From Rotaria macrura (taxonomy: Eukaryota; Rotifera; Eurotatoria; Philodinida; Philodinidae), in the NCBI GenBank assembly GCA_900239685.1, contig OENT01000950.1, forward strand, positions 1 through 64,000: DNA of 64,000 bases. Reading direction: 5' to 3'. The notes beneath the pieces are model-generated. The model had not been told where the DNA came from and searched no databases. It saw only the letters and a program-made list of their open reading frames with translations. Of this stretch, positions 13,767-24,453 are shown one piece after another. A program made the translations under genes and the position numbers. How positions within the stretch are numbered: the first letter of the stretch is position 1; the number at the start of each line of letters is the position of its first letter.

Positions 13767-15957
13767 ACATTGTATTAATTTCCTTTTCCATCGATTCTTG
13801 GTCACCTTATTCAGTTGAATATATGAAAACAAACAGACTAAATATAATCATGTATTTTATTTATTTATTTTTTGTTCAATTCGTGTCATTCGAATTCTAA
13901 TCATTTTTTTTCTCCTCTTATGACATTCATTTAATTCTTTTTCATAAGGTTTGCAGCCAATGCATCGGCAAAAGTAAAAGCTGGAATAATATTCGTTCTT
14001 TGATTGATTAAAAACAAACCATTGGGTTGATTCGATACTTCGAATAATATTGTAATGGTTGATAAACCTTCATCGATCATCGGCCATACGGATAAAAATT
14101 CATGTACATGATATGTCATGAATAAATGCTATTATAGTTCTCTAAAAATTTCTGAACTAGTTTTCTTCGTTCAAAGAACTTTTCGTTAAGTATTGTTGTG
14201 GGTATGGGTGTTACCGTTTGTATAAGAATGGAGGTTTATCCGTGGCTGTCCGTCGAGAACAGGCAATAACTAGGTATGAGTTTATTACACTCATACTTAC
14301 ATCTGCGTGGTATGATTTCCAGGAAAATCTATTATTCCAATTTAAAGATCCTGTCTTGGCAGTTAAGATTGTATTTTATTATTCTAGCCTAGCCTATTCT
14401 TGTCTGAAAACGTTCTCACCAGGTCAAGACTTGTGGCTCGCATAAAAATTACATAAACCATCTTATATTGATCGATTCTGATTATAAATGCTATGAAAAA
14501 TTGAAAAAAAACTTGAATATGTGCTTTCAATTTAAATTGTTACTTAACTTTCATTTCCAATTTTAAAACGAGCACTTGTTGAATGCTTGTATATTGTCAC
14601 TTATTTATTTGAGTCTTGTATCAAATAGAATTATGAATGTATTAACTTACTGTTTCGTGTGATGATTATATCGATGGTGTATATTACCGATGGCAATATC
14701 TTTTATCTATTCTACATAGTCCAGTATAAGAACTGTAAAGGTTTCAAGTGCTATCTAATTCTAAGAGTCGAACCCAACTAAGCAAGCTATGTGAATGCTC
14801 GATTCTTATTAACAGATTTCCACTTTTTTTTTGCATCTTCACGTATATTTATGATTCAACTAGAGTGAATATAAAATAAATGGGAAAAACTCGGACTTAA
14901 ATCCGAGAGTTATGTGTACTTCTAAAACTGAGTGAGACAAATCAGTCATTCTTGAATGTATGCACAGAAGAAGTATCGTGGAAAACCTTTTTGGGAATCC
15001 CCCAACTAGTAGTTATCTGAGACATATCTAGGCATTTGGTTTCGGGATGCAGTTTTTGTGCATTTTCAGATGTTTTGTTAGAAACCTGCGATTTGGTTCA
15101 AAACTAATATCAGATTCGGAATCAACATTAAATATTGAATCGATTTATATATGTTGTGAATAATTCTGAGCAAAACATGTTTTTTTTTTAAAAATCCCTG
15201 TACCCCACCTCAGGGATTGTTTGACCAATAATGACAATTTTTTCGATAACTCAGCCATTTCTTGACGGATCCTTCTCATCTTCGAACTCGACCGAGATAT
15301 TCATCAGAAAATTCTGTGCATAAAATTTCAGCTCAATTGAATGAATTTGTAAAGAGTTATCGTGAAAACGGGCGGACGAACGGACACACTGACCGATTCT
15401 AGAGTGTACTCACTTTTTGAGTACACAAAAAGGAATGAAGTCAATTTCCAGTGTAGTTCAACTCGATATTATTTCAGAGATTTTGATAAGAAAATAATTT
15501 ATCTGGTCTCCATTAATAGTATTTCCGAATATGCCGTTCTTTTTCAATGAATCTGCGGAGGCACTCATTTTTAGTATCATGGATTATTGTAAATGAACGG
15601 TGCACTGATTTACGTAGATACGGTTGTATTGGTTACCCAGTCTGTATCTTCTAGGTTTTTTGTTCAGGGACGAGTTTTTCATGTCGTCATAAAATTGAAA
15701 CGATCTACATATATGATTGAAAATGACATGAGTGAATGAAGAAAAACACTGACGCATTTGTTAAAATTGTATCTATGCCGAATAATTCTAGTTTTTCTTT
15801 GAGAAACCTTCATGACAAGTCAGATAAAAATTGTCCTCTGAAGGAATCTCTGATCCGACCACCTTTTCCTCTTGCAAATATCAATTAAACAAAAAATATT
15901 TCATCAATATTATTAGCGTCATTTCTCTCATGTTTTTTCTTAATTAGACACGTGCGT
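13767..15957. other. Spacer after GBF1
   Basis: No gene recognised. Contains a small hairpin (CTCGGA...TCCGAG near 14890-14907) and, about 15180-15420, a stretch with GTTATCGTGAAAACGGGCGG followed by ACGGACACA, a composition often seen in dispersed invertebrate repeats. The open frames here lack coding character. Confidence 0.4.
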
Positions 15958-16122
15958 ATGAAATATATATATTTTCTATGGATCATATTGTTTGGAACAT
16001 TGTCATCGAGCCCATGTTTCAGAGAACAAAATATCAAAAGAAAACTCACCGAAGAACAAGTTTTTGAAGAACTAATTAAACAGCTCATTGATACCGGAAC
16101 TCTTATGACCGCAGTAACATGA
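15958..16122 (+). CDS. Possible small secreted peptide, 54 residues
   Basis: An ATG-to-TGA frame of 54 codons. The first 20 or so residues look like a cleavable signal peptide: MKYI, then a hydrophobic core FLWIILFGTL, then SSSPCF. The rest is short, charged and helix-prone (KRKLTEEQVFEELIKQLIDT). There is a single cysteine after the predicted signal. No intron is needed. I know of no family match; it could be a secreted peptide, the first exon of a longer gene, or a chance frame. The signal-like start is the only positive evidence. Confidence 0.3.
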   Translation: MKYIYFLWIILFGTLSSSPCFREQNIKRKLTEEQVFEELIKQLIDTGTLMTAVT

Positions 16123-16409
16123 ATCGTTTAATCTCCAACATTATTTTTCTTTTCGCTTGGAAACTTGTCATTCAGCTGATTGTAACCGTCAAAGAAAGAC
16201 ATCTTTCCATGCTTTCGAAATATGTAAAAAATAAAATGAAATATTCAATCAACGAACAGAAACAAACAAGATTGTGCAATAACAAAATGTGAGGCAATGG
16301 TGAGTGTCGTTTCCGTTCCGATGTGAAACTTACAAACTTCTGATGCAAGAACTCAACTAAATAAATAGGTGCAAGATAGATTTGAAAATCAAGAGCATTG
16401 TTGATTAGC

Positions 16410-17456
16410 ATGACGGATGCTATCATGGTCAATCGACTGGAATCGTTCAGCAATGAGTTATTACTTGAAATCTTTGATTACCTTGATGGACACGATTTGT
16501 ATCAAGCTTTTTATGGATTGAATCATCGAATTAATGTTCTTCTTCATTCAACTAATTTACATATTCTTTATGATTCATCAGATCAAAAACAAAAAGATTG
16601 GAATACATTTTTCTCCACTGCCAGACCATCACAAATCCGTGTATTATCACTCTACAATGTTATCAACATTGATAGTTATTTTCTATCTTGCTGTAAAGAA
16701 AATCTGCGGTCAATTCGCTTACAGAACATGACTCCAGAATCAATTAGTAAAATTCTTCTACATGTTCCAATTGATAGCCAGATTAAATACTTCGCAATTA
16801 AAGATAAAAATTATTATTGGGGGCAAAATGATAGAAATTGCTTTCATCTGGTATTCGATGATTTTGGAAATCGTTTTACATCGCTTGTTAATGTTTCATT
16901 ATCATTTCGTATCTCGAATATTCAGATTCCTGTTGTTTCAATTCGATTCCTACAGCTTCGACATCTTGCGGTATCTGGCTGTTATTGGTCGACAGGATTT
17001 TTTCAATTCCTTCAGACTAATGTTCCCAATCTGAAATCACTAAAATTTATTGGTTCTTACAATATGTTGAATCTGCCACCAGGCTTTACTGTGAAACAAA
17101 TCACAGAATTACACATGAATCACTCCGGTGGTTTTGCCAGTCTGCAAAGTATCCTTTCCTTATTCCCTAATTTACGTCGACTACATATTGACGAAGAAGC
17201 CAGAAGAGGAAATGTGGCCATCAATGGTACTCAATGGGAAGAGATAATAAAAAACCATCTGTTTAATTTACGACAATTAACGATTAATTTTAACCATGAA
17301 ATAGATGAAGATATTGTCAAAACATTTTATACAGGTGAATTTTGGTCATTGAAAAAGGTCAAGGTAAAAATGACAATCAATCAACAACAGTGTCGATATC
17401 CTCTCGTCAAAACCATCTACTTTGGTCAACAATGGCAATTTAGGTTCTTTGATTAA
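16410..17456 (+). CDS. F-box protein with a leucine-rich-like C-terminal region
   Basis: Single exon, 348 residues from the ATG at 16410. An in-frame reading extends a few codons upstream without an ATG. Residues about 6-48 form an F-box (RLESFSNELLLEIFDYL, then DLYQAFYGLNHRI), the module that binds Skp1 in SCF ubiquitin ligases. The rest has irregular leucine-rich segments (RVLSLYNVINI, LRHLAVSGCYW, LKSLKFIGSYN, LRRLHIDEEA) typical of substrate-binding leucine-rich repeats. F-box proteins of this form are a large lineage-expanded family in bdelloids. An AG lies directly before the start (TTGATTAGC-ATG), compatible with a splice or trans-splice acceptor. The substrate is unknown. Confidence 0.8.
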   Translation: MTDAIMVNRLESFSNELLLEIFDYLDGHDLYQAFYGLNHRINVLLHSTNLHILYDSSDQKQKDWNTFFSTARPSQIRVLSLYNVINIDSYFLSCCKENLRSIRLQNMTPESISKILLHVPIDSQIKYFAIKDKNYYWGQNDRNCFHLVFDDFGNRFTSLVNVSLSFRISNIQIPVVSIRFLQLRHLAVSGCYWSTGFFQFLQTNVPNLKSLKFIGSYNMLNLPPGFTVKQITELHMNHSGGFASLQSILSLFPNLRRLHIDEEARRGNVAINGTQWEEIIKNHLFNLRQLTINFNHEIDEDIVKTFYTGEFWSLKKVKVKMTINQQQCRYPLVKTIYFGQQWQFRFFD

Positions 17457-20400
17457 CTTGAAACAGAAAGCATTTTGTTGTGAAGTTGATTCTCAACAAT
17501 AATTCATAGGAGCATTTTTTATGCATATTTTATACGAATGGTTATTTTTACATTATCATAACTTTAAAAATAAATTTTTTCGAATTTCCTTTGAGATTCA
17601 AAGTGAATAATACTCTCTGCACATAGTCATGAGCTATTGAATTTCATAAGCTTCGACCTAAGAATGTTTTGGGTGTGAACTTTATTTGGTACTCTAAATT
17701 GACGCTGCGAGGATTTATTTTAAAAAAATACGCTAGATTTTTTACAATTTACTAAATGTCGTAGTGTACAACTGAAATGGCACTTTGTTAATGAATATGT
17801 CTTAGTACTTAAGGTCTGAATTACTTGGAAAAGCAGATACTGACATGCTCTGAATTGCTACTGGACATAGTCGATCATTTTCATATCTCCAATACCGGAA
17901 TATCATCGAGATAAGAAGGATACGATGATGATACCCACGATTTATGAATCATTTTCATATCTTTCAGAAGCAGTAATGATGATGATGTGAAATATACGTA
18001 CTAATGCTATCATAAGTTCATAAAGAAATCTGGTCAGGTGCTAAATTGCTTTTCAGGAGACTCTATTCCATTGAATGTATGATTGTGAGAGACAGAATAG
18101 TTTAAAATGTCTTTGTGCTCTGGATTTCTCATTTTTGAGGGATCCAAATCTTAGATGTTTTCTTATAGGAAAAGGGACAACCAGCCGCAGGTCCAATGGA
18201 AAATCAACTTTTGACTGCATACCTTCCTTGAACAAAGTGAGTATTTGGTAAAATGAGCCCATATGGCAGATTAAACATTTCCAGTTCTTCCGTTCTAAAG
18301 ACATCAGTATAAAAAGAAAACCCCCTCTTACATATGATAGATTCTGGAATAAGAAATATCTCAGATTGGGAAATACTAACGACGTATAGAAAAGTAAAAT
18401 CTTGCCGAATGAACTCATTTTCATTAAATATTCTGTTTAGGTGAAGGTTGTGGCTCATACTCGATATTTGAGATCCCCATGTGATCTCGGAAGATTCCAC
18501 GAACGAAACATGATAATTTTTTATTTAAAAGTACGCTAAGTATCTACAGTACCTTCAAATTCGATGAAGTATGACGTGAAATGTTTCATCTTGAGAAAAT
18601 CGTCTATAAATCCCAAAGAAATGTACGTTGAAAATAGTGTAGAATAATTTCTTTTAAATATTTACAATGAGATACCTAAACTTCAAGATCAGACCGGTAG
18701 AAACAGACTTTTAGGAACCGTTATAAGAAAATTTTTCAATAACAAATTTTATTTACAAGTCTTTTTATATGGAATGCGACGCATAGACGAACGACATAAC
18801 AGTAGCAATTGTATTGAGCTTGTAGTTTGAGAGATCATGAAGTGTCACACTCGTATTTACAATCAAAATCACGATTTTGCAAATAGTCTCGTAGGTTTCA
18901 GGAATTGTCTCTTATCGCCAGAATTTAAGTTTCATGAGATAGTCAATATTACGAGATAAATGTACTCAGGCTTGATTTATCTGACCTGATTTTTACAAAT
19001 TAAGCACCGTTACTCGAAAAGTATGAGTATTATGAGTTTCGAGTTTTAAAAACAGGAGTATTTCTACCGAGCTATGAATGTAACCAAGAATCAAAACAGT
19101 ATGACTTTTAAGAAATACCATTCTCACAGAATTTTCAATACTTCGAGGATTAAATAACACTTTTCATAAGTTTCTGCCGAAAGTCGTCAAACTCTTAGGG
19201 ACTAACGATTCGCTCAATTGGATCTATTTGTACGTTCGTCTCTTTAACGATGTGTGAGTGACTACTTGTGTATATTTTGGAAAAATGAATAGAACTCTAG
19301 ACGCACACTAATGGTTGTGCAGTCCGATCCTCTTGGATGAAATACACGTCAATGAAAAGTTGCTGTTCAGAGAAAAATTTTCATCTTCATTATTGTTAAC
19401 TTTAAGAAATTCAAATGATCTACTCTTATCGTCTACGTGACGATGTTATAATCAGAGGAAACATAGTTTTATCGTACGCGGTCAGTATATTCATTCTTCA
19501 AAAACCTTCGAATTTATTGTAAAAACTCATGAAACTCCAGTTTTGAAATATTATTTATTTCATGTATATAATACTGTTGATTCTGAAAATGTCAATTACA
19601 TTTTTCTTGGACAAAACTAATATTTTTATAATTGATATTCTATGTGTAGAGTAGGCAATTTCAAAAATTATTTCAGTGTACATCTTTTGTAACAAGTTAT
19701 TGAAATTTTCAAGTATAGAATAATTATTCCTCATTTTCATAGCCGTCTGGTGCGTGAAACATTCGATAAACTACTTATGCCAATATGAAAAAAACATTCA
19801 AACTGTTCAATACTACTATACAGTTACCTCCGTCTCTGTTAATATTTGTAAAAATATATTTAAAATATCGCCTGTGATTATTGATAATCGTGTTTAATTA
19901 AATATGACAATCGATCACAAATCTGCCAGCTAGAGTTTCTATAATTATAGTTCAAGACTTCAAACAAAGAGTACATTTCAACTCATTCTAGGTAAGACTT
20001 TAACTGGTGAACTCACGTTCGACTTCAGTGTTATAAAAGTCGAGTTCTTTTATCGAAGAGCCTATTGATTGATATAGCTTTTCACAGATGAATACTGTTG
20101 AGTTTCATTAATTTACTGAATATTATGAAGAAATCTTCTATAGCTGATTTTGTTAATATAAAAGTAGGATCGAAGAATTCGTTAGTATTCTTAATTTCGA
20201 ATGAGTAGCCATTTACATATGTGATAGATGTCTTGTTGACTGGATGCATTCATGAATAAGATCTTATGCTCTGGGACTTCGAATGAATGAATAAACAGAG
20301 ATTATTTACATTTCAAAAATCCAATTCATATATTTTTTAAATGCTTCCAGATTAATCGAACATCGTCATCGTTTCTAAATGAGATCCACCAGTTTCTGAA

Positions 20401-21431
20401 AACTAGTAATAAAAATATGAACATTATATATGATTGATTTTAGCTTGCTGTATTAATTATAATTTCGGATTACTTAATAGACGAAACAGTTTATAAATTA
20501 GACGACAAGCATTAAACTAGGAGTTGAATATTTTGTTAATCCGTCGTACAAAATAATTGACCATAGGAATATTGTTCGTCGACGAATTTTTAGACTCAAT
20601 CGAACTAGGCTTGTATGTAATAGCAACTTTATAAATGCATCAGGATTCAAGGACACGAGTGCTTTCACTTGAAAGAATCGAGTATAATATTTATTTATTT
20701 ATTTATTAATGTAAATACGAAGTGAATGCAATTCACTAACTATTCCTGGGAACGTGACATCGACATTTAATTGAAGCCTATTACAAAATGATGACAGTTA
20801 TGTCGATGATCATTTTCACTACTACTTTATAGGAAAATGATCTGCTAGTAACTTTAGTAATACTGTACTTATTAAATTTCCATCATTCCGAGACAAACGA
20901 CAGAATGTAAAGAAAATATTATCAACTATGGTGATATTCGTATTTGTTAACTTTCTTTTTGATTTTTCAACCTTGTGTACGTAGTCAGCTTAATTGTGCA
21001 ACGAATCATCATTGGAAAAAAACGAATAGTTCAGAATCAAATAAATTGGTTACCTGTTTGAAAGTCTTTCTTCAAATCGTATATTAAGTCTACAGTAATA
21101 AAATATCTCAAGATAAAACAGATTTCAGTGTAGTATTCTTGACGTATTATAAAATAATTTTATTAATTGGAAGCTGTTCAGATACTGATACAATTTCTAT
21201 TATTGAATATCATATATATATATATATATATATGTCAACAACGTATTTATTAATGTCAAAAGAAAATTGCTATCCAATATTATAAGATCAACGAAAAAGA
21301 CTATATCAATGGTTGAAATTCGTCGAATGTTGGAAACGTTTTTGAGAACGAAACTTTCCTTTTATTTCAGTATCAATCCATTGAATATGGCGAAGAATAT
21401 GATAGGCGAAAATGTTTAACAGCAAATGAAA
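17457..21431. other. Intergenic spacer of about 4 kb
   Basis: Lies between the F-box gene and the convergent NUDT8-like gene. No exon chain or RNA gene recognised on either strand. It holds an (AT)n microsatellite at 21212-21233 and TTTA repeats near 20690-20710. Frames at 18053-18500 are antisense to one another and have no recognisable protein. Confidence 0.4.
21212..21233. repeat. (AT)n microsatellite
   Basis: About eleven AT units downstream of the NUDT8-like gene. A similar tract lies at about 31704-31723. Confidence 0.9.
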
Positions 21432-22319
21432 TTAAGATAAACGGGCAATGTCATCTATTTCTGTTTGAATTTCAGTCTTGTTTAAATAATTAATACACAT
21501 TCGAAAATGTTCTTGTAATTGTTTCGTAATCAAATTTAAATCTAGCTGCTGTTCACGCCGAAAAAATGGAAATTCTGGTAGTTGTTGAAAAATGAGTGTA
21601 GCGATAACGATTAATTCAAAAGCTGTTACACCCCATATATGATAGTTTTCTATATAAAAATGATGGGTTACGAAATGATCACCTACTTCATTTGAAATAC
21701 TCTTGTTTTTTGCATACAGAAACTGTTTAAGATCAATATAGAAGGCGTCTGTTGCTTCATCGAGTAATAGACGAAAATCAACAAATTTCGGTGAGTTGAG
21801 TACAGCGACGACAGGTGTTATCATAACAACATGCGAATCAGTGATTGGCGGTAAACAACCAAGTATTGAGTAGTGCTCTGATTTAAGACCTACTTCTTCT
21901 TCAGCCTCGCGTTCGGCTGTATGAATGGGATCGAAGTCAGACGAATCAGACATTCCACCAGGAAATACTTAATGGAATAATTGATTTTAAAACATTCTAT
22001 CATGAAAATTTCTCGTACCAATCATGCCCGCATTCGATCGTACTTTCATCGATCGTTTTATAACTAAAGCTTCTACTCGATTCATTTCTTCATTAAAGTA
22101 AATAGGTAAAAGAATCGAAGCTTTTTTATTCTTTTTTAACTTTGGCAAAGTTTTCGTAAGTTCATCAACATAACTTGCCGTTGTAACATAAGGCACTAAA
22201 CGTTCTCGAATAAGATCGTTGGTCAGTATCTCATTTGTAGATGAAGAATAGAAGGAATTATACGGAACGGAAACAATTCTTTTCGTGAAGAAATTCTTTC
22301 TGATAATTCTCGTCCACAT
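21432..22319 (-). CDS. NUDT8: NUDT7/NUDT8-like coenzyme A diphosphatase (Nudix)
   Basis: Two exons, 22319-22019 and 21967-21432, joined over a 51-bp intron; 278 residues. Members of this subfamily hydrolyse CoA and its esters to phosphopantetheine and 3',5'-ADP. The splice joins the two halves of the Nudix signature: FPGG, then the box AEREAEEEVGLKSE, matching GX5EX7REUXEEXGU. Upstream, LVIKRSMKVRSNAGMIVFPGG matches the CoA-specific block LLTKRS...H.G.VSFPGG, with the usual His replaced. The N-terminus (MWTRIIRKNFFTKR, then SVPYNSFYSSS) is basic and hydroxylated like a mitochondrial presequence, which favours NUDT8 over peroxisomal NUDT7. No peroxisomal SKL-type end is present (it ends RLS). 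It starts 84 bp after the ATG12 stop on the same strand. Confidence 0.85.
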
Positions 22320-22323
22320 TAAT

Positions 22324-22325
22324 CT
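22324..22325 (-). promoter_or_regulatory. Acceptor-like AG before NUDT8-like start (possible trans-splice site)
   Basis: On the minus strand the sequence TTTGTCATTTTTAG is followed after four bases (ATTA) by the start ATG. This is a good 3' splice site with no matching upstream donor in the 84-bp gap, as expected for spliced-leader addition. Inferred from sequence only. Confidence 0.45.
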
Positions 22326-22403
22326 AAAAATGACAAAGTCTCATAATCAAATGGCAGTTTAAGAATTTAATAAACAGAAAAAATAAAATCTTTTCTTATA
22401 TGT

Positions 22404-22775
22404 TTATCCCCATGCTGGTGTTAGCGCATAATTTAAAACAACCATTCCTTCACTATTAAAACAATCGTGAACAGTACCAATCGTCGTATCAAGGGCAGGT
22501 GCAAACGTTTGATTAACATAGAGAATTAATTGCTTTTGTTGTTCGACATCTAATTGCATATGTCTTTTTAGAAATTCCGCGATATAACCGATTGTTTTGG
22601 TTCTAGGTAATGCCCACCTTTTCTTTTTTAATATTGGTGCACCACCTACTGCTTTCAGAAGAAAAACAATTCTGTCGCCACCTTCAGAATCACCACTTGT
22701 ACGTATTGAACTCGAACCTGTGTCGTCAGAATTTACTGTTTTAGATTCAATTTTATCACTTTCAACCGTTGACAT
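22404..22775 (-). CDS. ATG12: ATG12, ubiquitin-like autophagy modifier
   Basis: Single exon, 123 residues. ATG12 is activated by ATG7, transferred by ATG10 and fixed to ATG5, forming the ATG12-ATG5-ATG16 complex that promotes LC3 lipidation. The first 35 residues are a disordered Ser/Thr/Asp-rich tail. The ubiquitin fold follows: VFLLKAVGGAPILKKKRWAL, then LILYVNQTFAPALDTTIGTV, then CFNSEGMVVLNYALTPAWG. The essential C-terminal glycine ends the protein (AWG), so no processing is needed. The length is close to animal ATG12. An AG (TTCCATATTAG) lies nine bases before the ATG, again compatible with trans-splicing. SF3B5 lies upstream and NUDT8-like downstream on the same strand. Confidence 0.96.
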   Translation of the reverse strand: MSTVESDKIESKTVNSDDTGSSSIRTSGDSEGGDRIVFLLKAVGGAPILKKKRWALPRTKTIGYIAEFLKRHMQLDVEQQKQLILYVNQTFAPALDTTIGTVHDCFNSEGMVVLNYALTPAWG

Positions 22776-23079
22776 CTTTTTGTCTAATATGGAAACAAAT
22801 GAATCTCGTCGTGCCTGATATGAAAAATAGAAGAGACTGTTTCGCTTCTTCTTCTTCTACTACTTCTTTTTTACTGGTTAGCTCATATCAGCTTATGTCA
22901 ACACGGTGATGATGCATGAGGACATAAATTTCGAACGATACATTTTTGTTTCTTCACTTTAAATTCGTCATCGCAAGAAACTTAACAAAAACAAATTACA
23001 CGAAATTAATCTTTTATTTTTCGAATTAACAGAACAACAACAACAATAACGAAATGGAAGTTTTTGTTCATCAAGTCAA

Positions 23080-23939
23080 TTAACTCTCATCCATTTTTTC
23101 GTGAGGTGGTCCACATGGTTGAATCATTTTTTTTAATAATTGAAATTTAACGCGAGCTTTACTTTCATTTTCACATAGCGCTATATGATTGAGCATATCG
23201 AAATGGCCTAAATACGATGCATACGTATCACGATGAATATTTGATGCCCATTCCCATTTTGTTGTATCTGCATGTCCCGTACCTTGAATAAAAAAATTAA
23301 TAAATGCAGTTTTCTTTTCAACAACCTATGTTATTTTTGGACGTAGAACATTCGATTTCTTCGAGAATTTTATGATACAGATTTCTTCAGAGTCGATATT
23401 TTAATGCTCATATTATTAGATCCTCGAAAATATCCTCATGGCAAAAAAAGACAGATTTCAATTCACCAGGATTCCCTTCGTGAAATTCATTCAACGATCA
23501 AAGACCAATTAGAGTTTGAAAACCGTGTGAAATTTCTCAACTCATTATAATACTGTCTTTTCTTCTAACAATTTAGCAGCCTATTCGATGGAGATAATTT
23601 TAAAATAATGAATCTTGCTGTAGAATTAGACAATGATTTTTTTATGAAATCATATCTTGAATGTTACGTTGAACAGAAAGATCCTAAAAGTAATAAAATT
23701 CTTCAGCACAATATGAGAAATCAAAGTTAACGCTAAATCTTAAGTTCATGAAATTCTCAAATGATCTTCAAGGGAATAATCTGACTTTCAATTACTTTTC
23801 ACAAGGAAATATGTGTCGCTACCTATTTTCATTCTTTTTCCCTTCGTTGAAATAAGTCACGAAAGAAAAATGAACACTTACCAACATATTTTGATTGTAA
23901 ATGTTCAAGTTGACTATGAATATTATATCGATCGCCCAT
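23080..23939 (-). CDS. SF3B5: SF3B5 (SF3b10), U2 snRNP SF3b subunit
   Basis: Two exons, 23939-23882 and 23282-23080, with a 599-bp intron; exactly 86 residues, the size of human SF3B5. The protein supports SF3B1 in the SF3b complex that recognises the branch point. It starts MGDRYNIHSQLEHLQSKYVG and continues TGHADTTKWEWASNIHRDTY, then SYLGHFDMLNHIALCENES, almost colinear with the conserved family. It ends in a short acidic tail (EKMDES). The splice falls inside a glycine codon. It is divergent from the FAM193-like gene, with about 0.5 kb between starts. Confidence 0.97.
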
Positions 23940-24453
23940 TGTAGTTTTGTTGTTCGGTGAATAAGTTTTTCATGAAAAATCAGTAAATGACATGTATTCT
24001 CAATTTCATTGGTCTGTTCATTTAACAAATTAAAAAATAACAGAGCAGTCCTCTATGCATGTTTTCATTTACTTTTCTTTTCTGTCTTTCCTCGTTCCTT
24101 CTTCCTTGTGTCCTTGCTCATGTTTAAATTGATGAATCATCGAAATACATAGATACCAACAACAAATTAGTCATAACCCTCAGCTAAAGACATCTGTCAA
24201 AATTGCGCTATAGTGGCCCTCTTATCTTACATATGGTCTTACTCATAAAAAACAATGAGAATATTACTCAATTGATAAGCAGTCAGTTTTAGATTTGCAT
24301 TCGATTTTCGAAAAAGAATTTACACAAGCACTCGAAGGCAAAAGTATTCGATATGATATTACTCTATTGATCACGTATAAATTTGTTCTATTTTCTTTAA
24401 TTTTGAAGACAACTCCTTGTTTGAATTTTCAAGACGAAAATAATAATTTTCAA
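23940..24453. promoter_or_regulatory. Divergent intergenic region between SF3B5 and FAM193-like gene
   Basis: Only about 510 bp separates the two starts, so both promoters should lie here. There is no clear TATA box. Part (24293-24453) stays open in frame with the FAM193-like first exon and could hold an extra 5' exon (SIFEKEFTQALEGK). Confidence 0.4.

Noticed and set aside
14755..14800. Possible tRNA T-arm (GGGTTCGACTC on minus strand)
   Set aside because: The stem pairs poorly and no D-arm, anticodon arm or acceptor stem can be built around it.
18053..18500. Two overlapping minus-strand frames
   Set aside because: Different frames of the same DNA, with no domain, no splice continuity and no coding bias visible.
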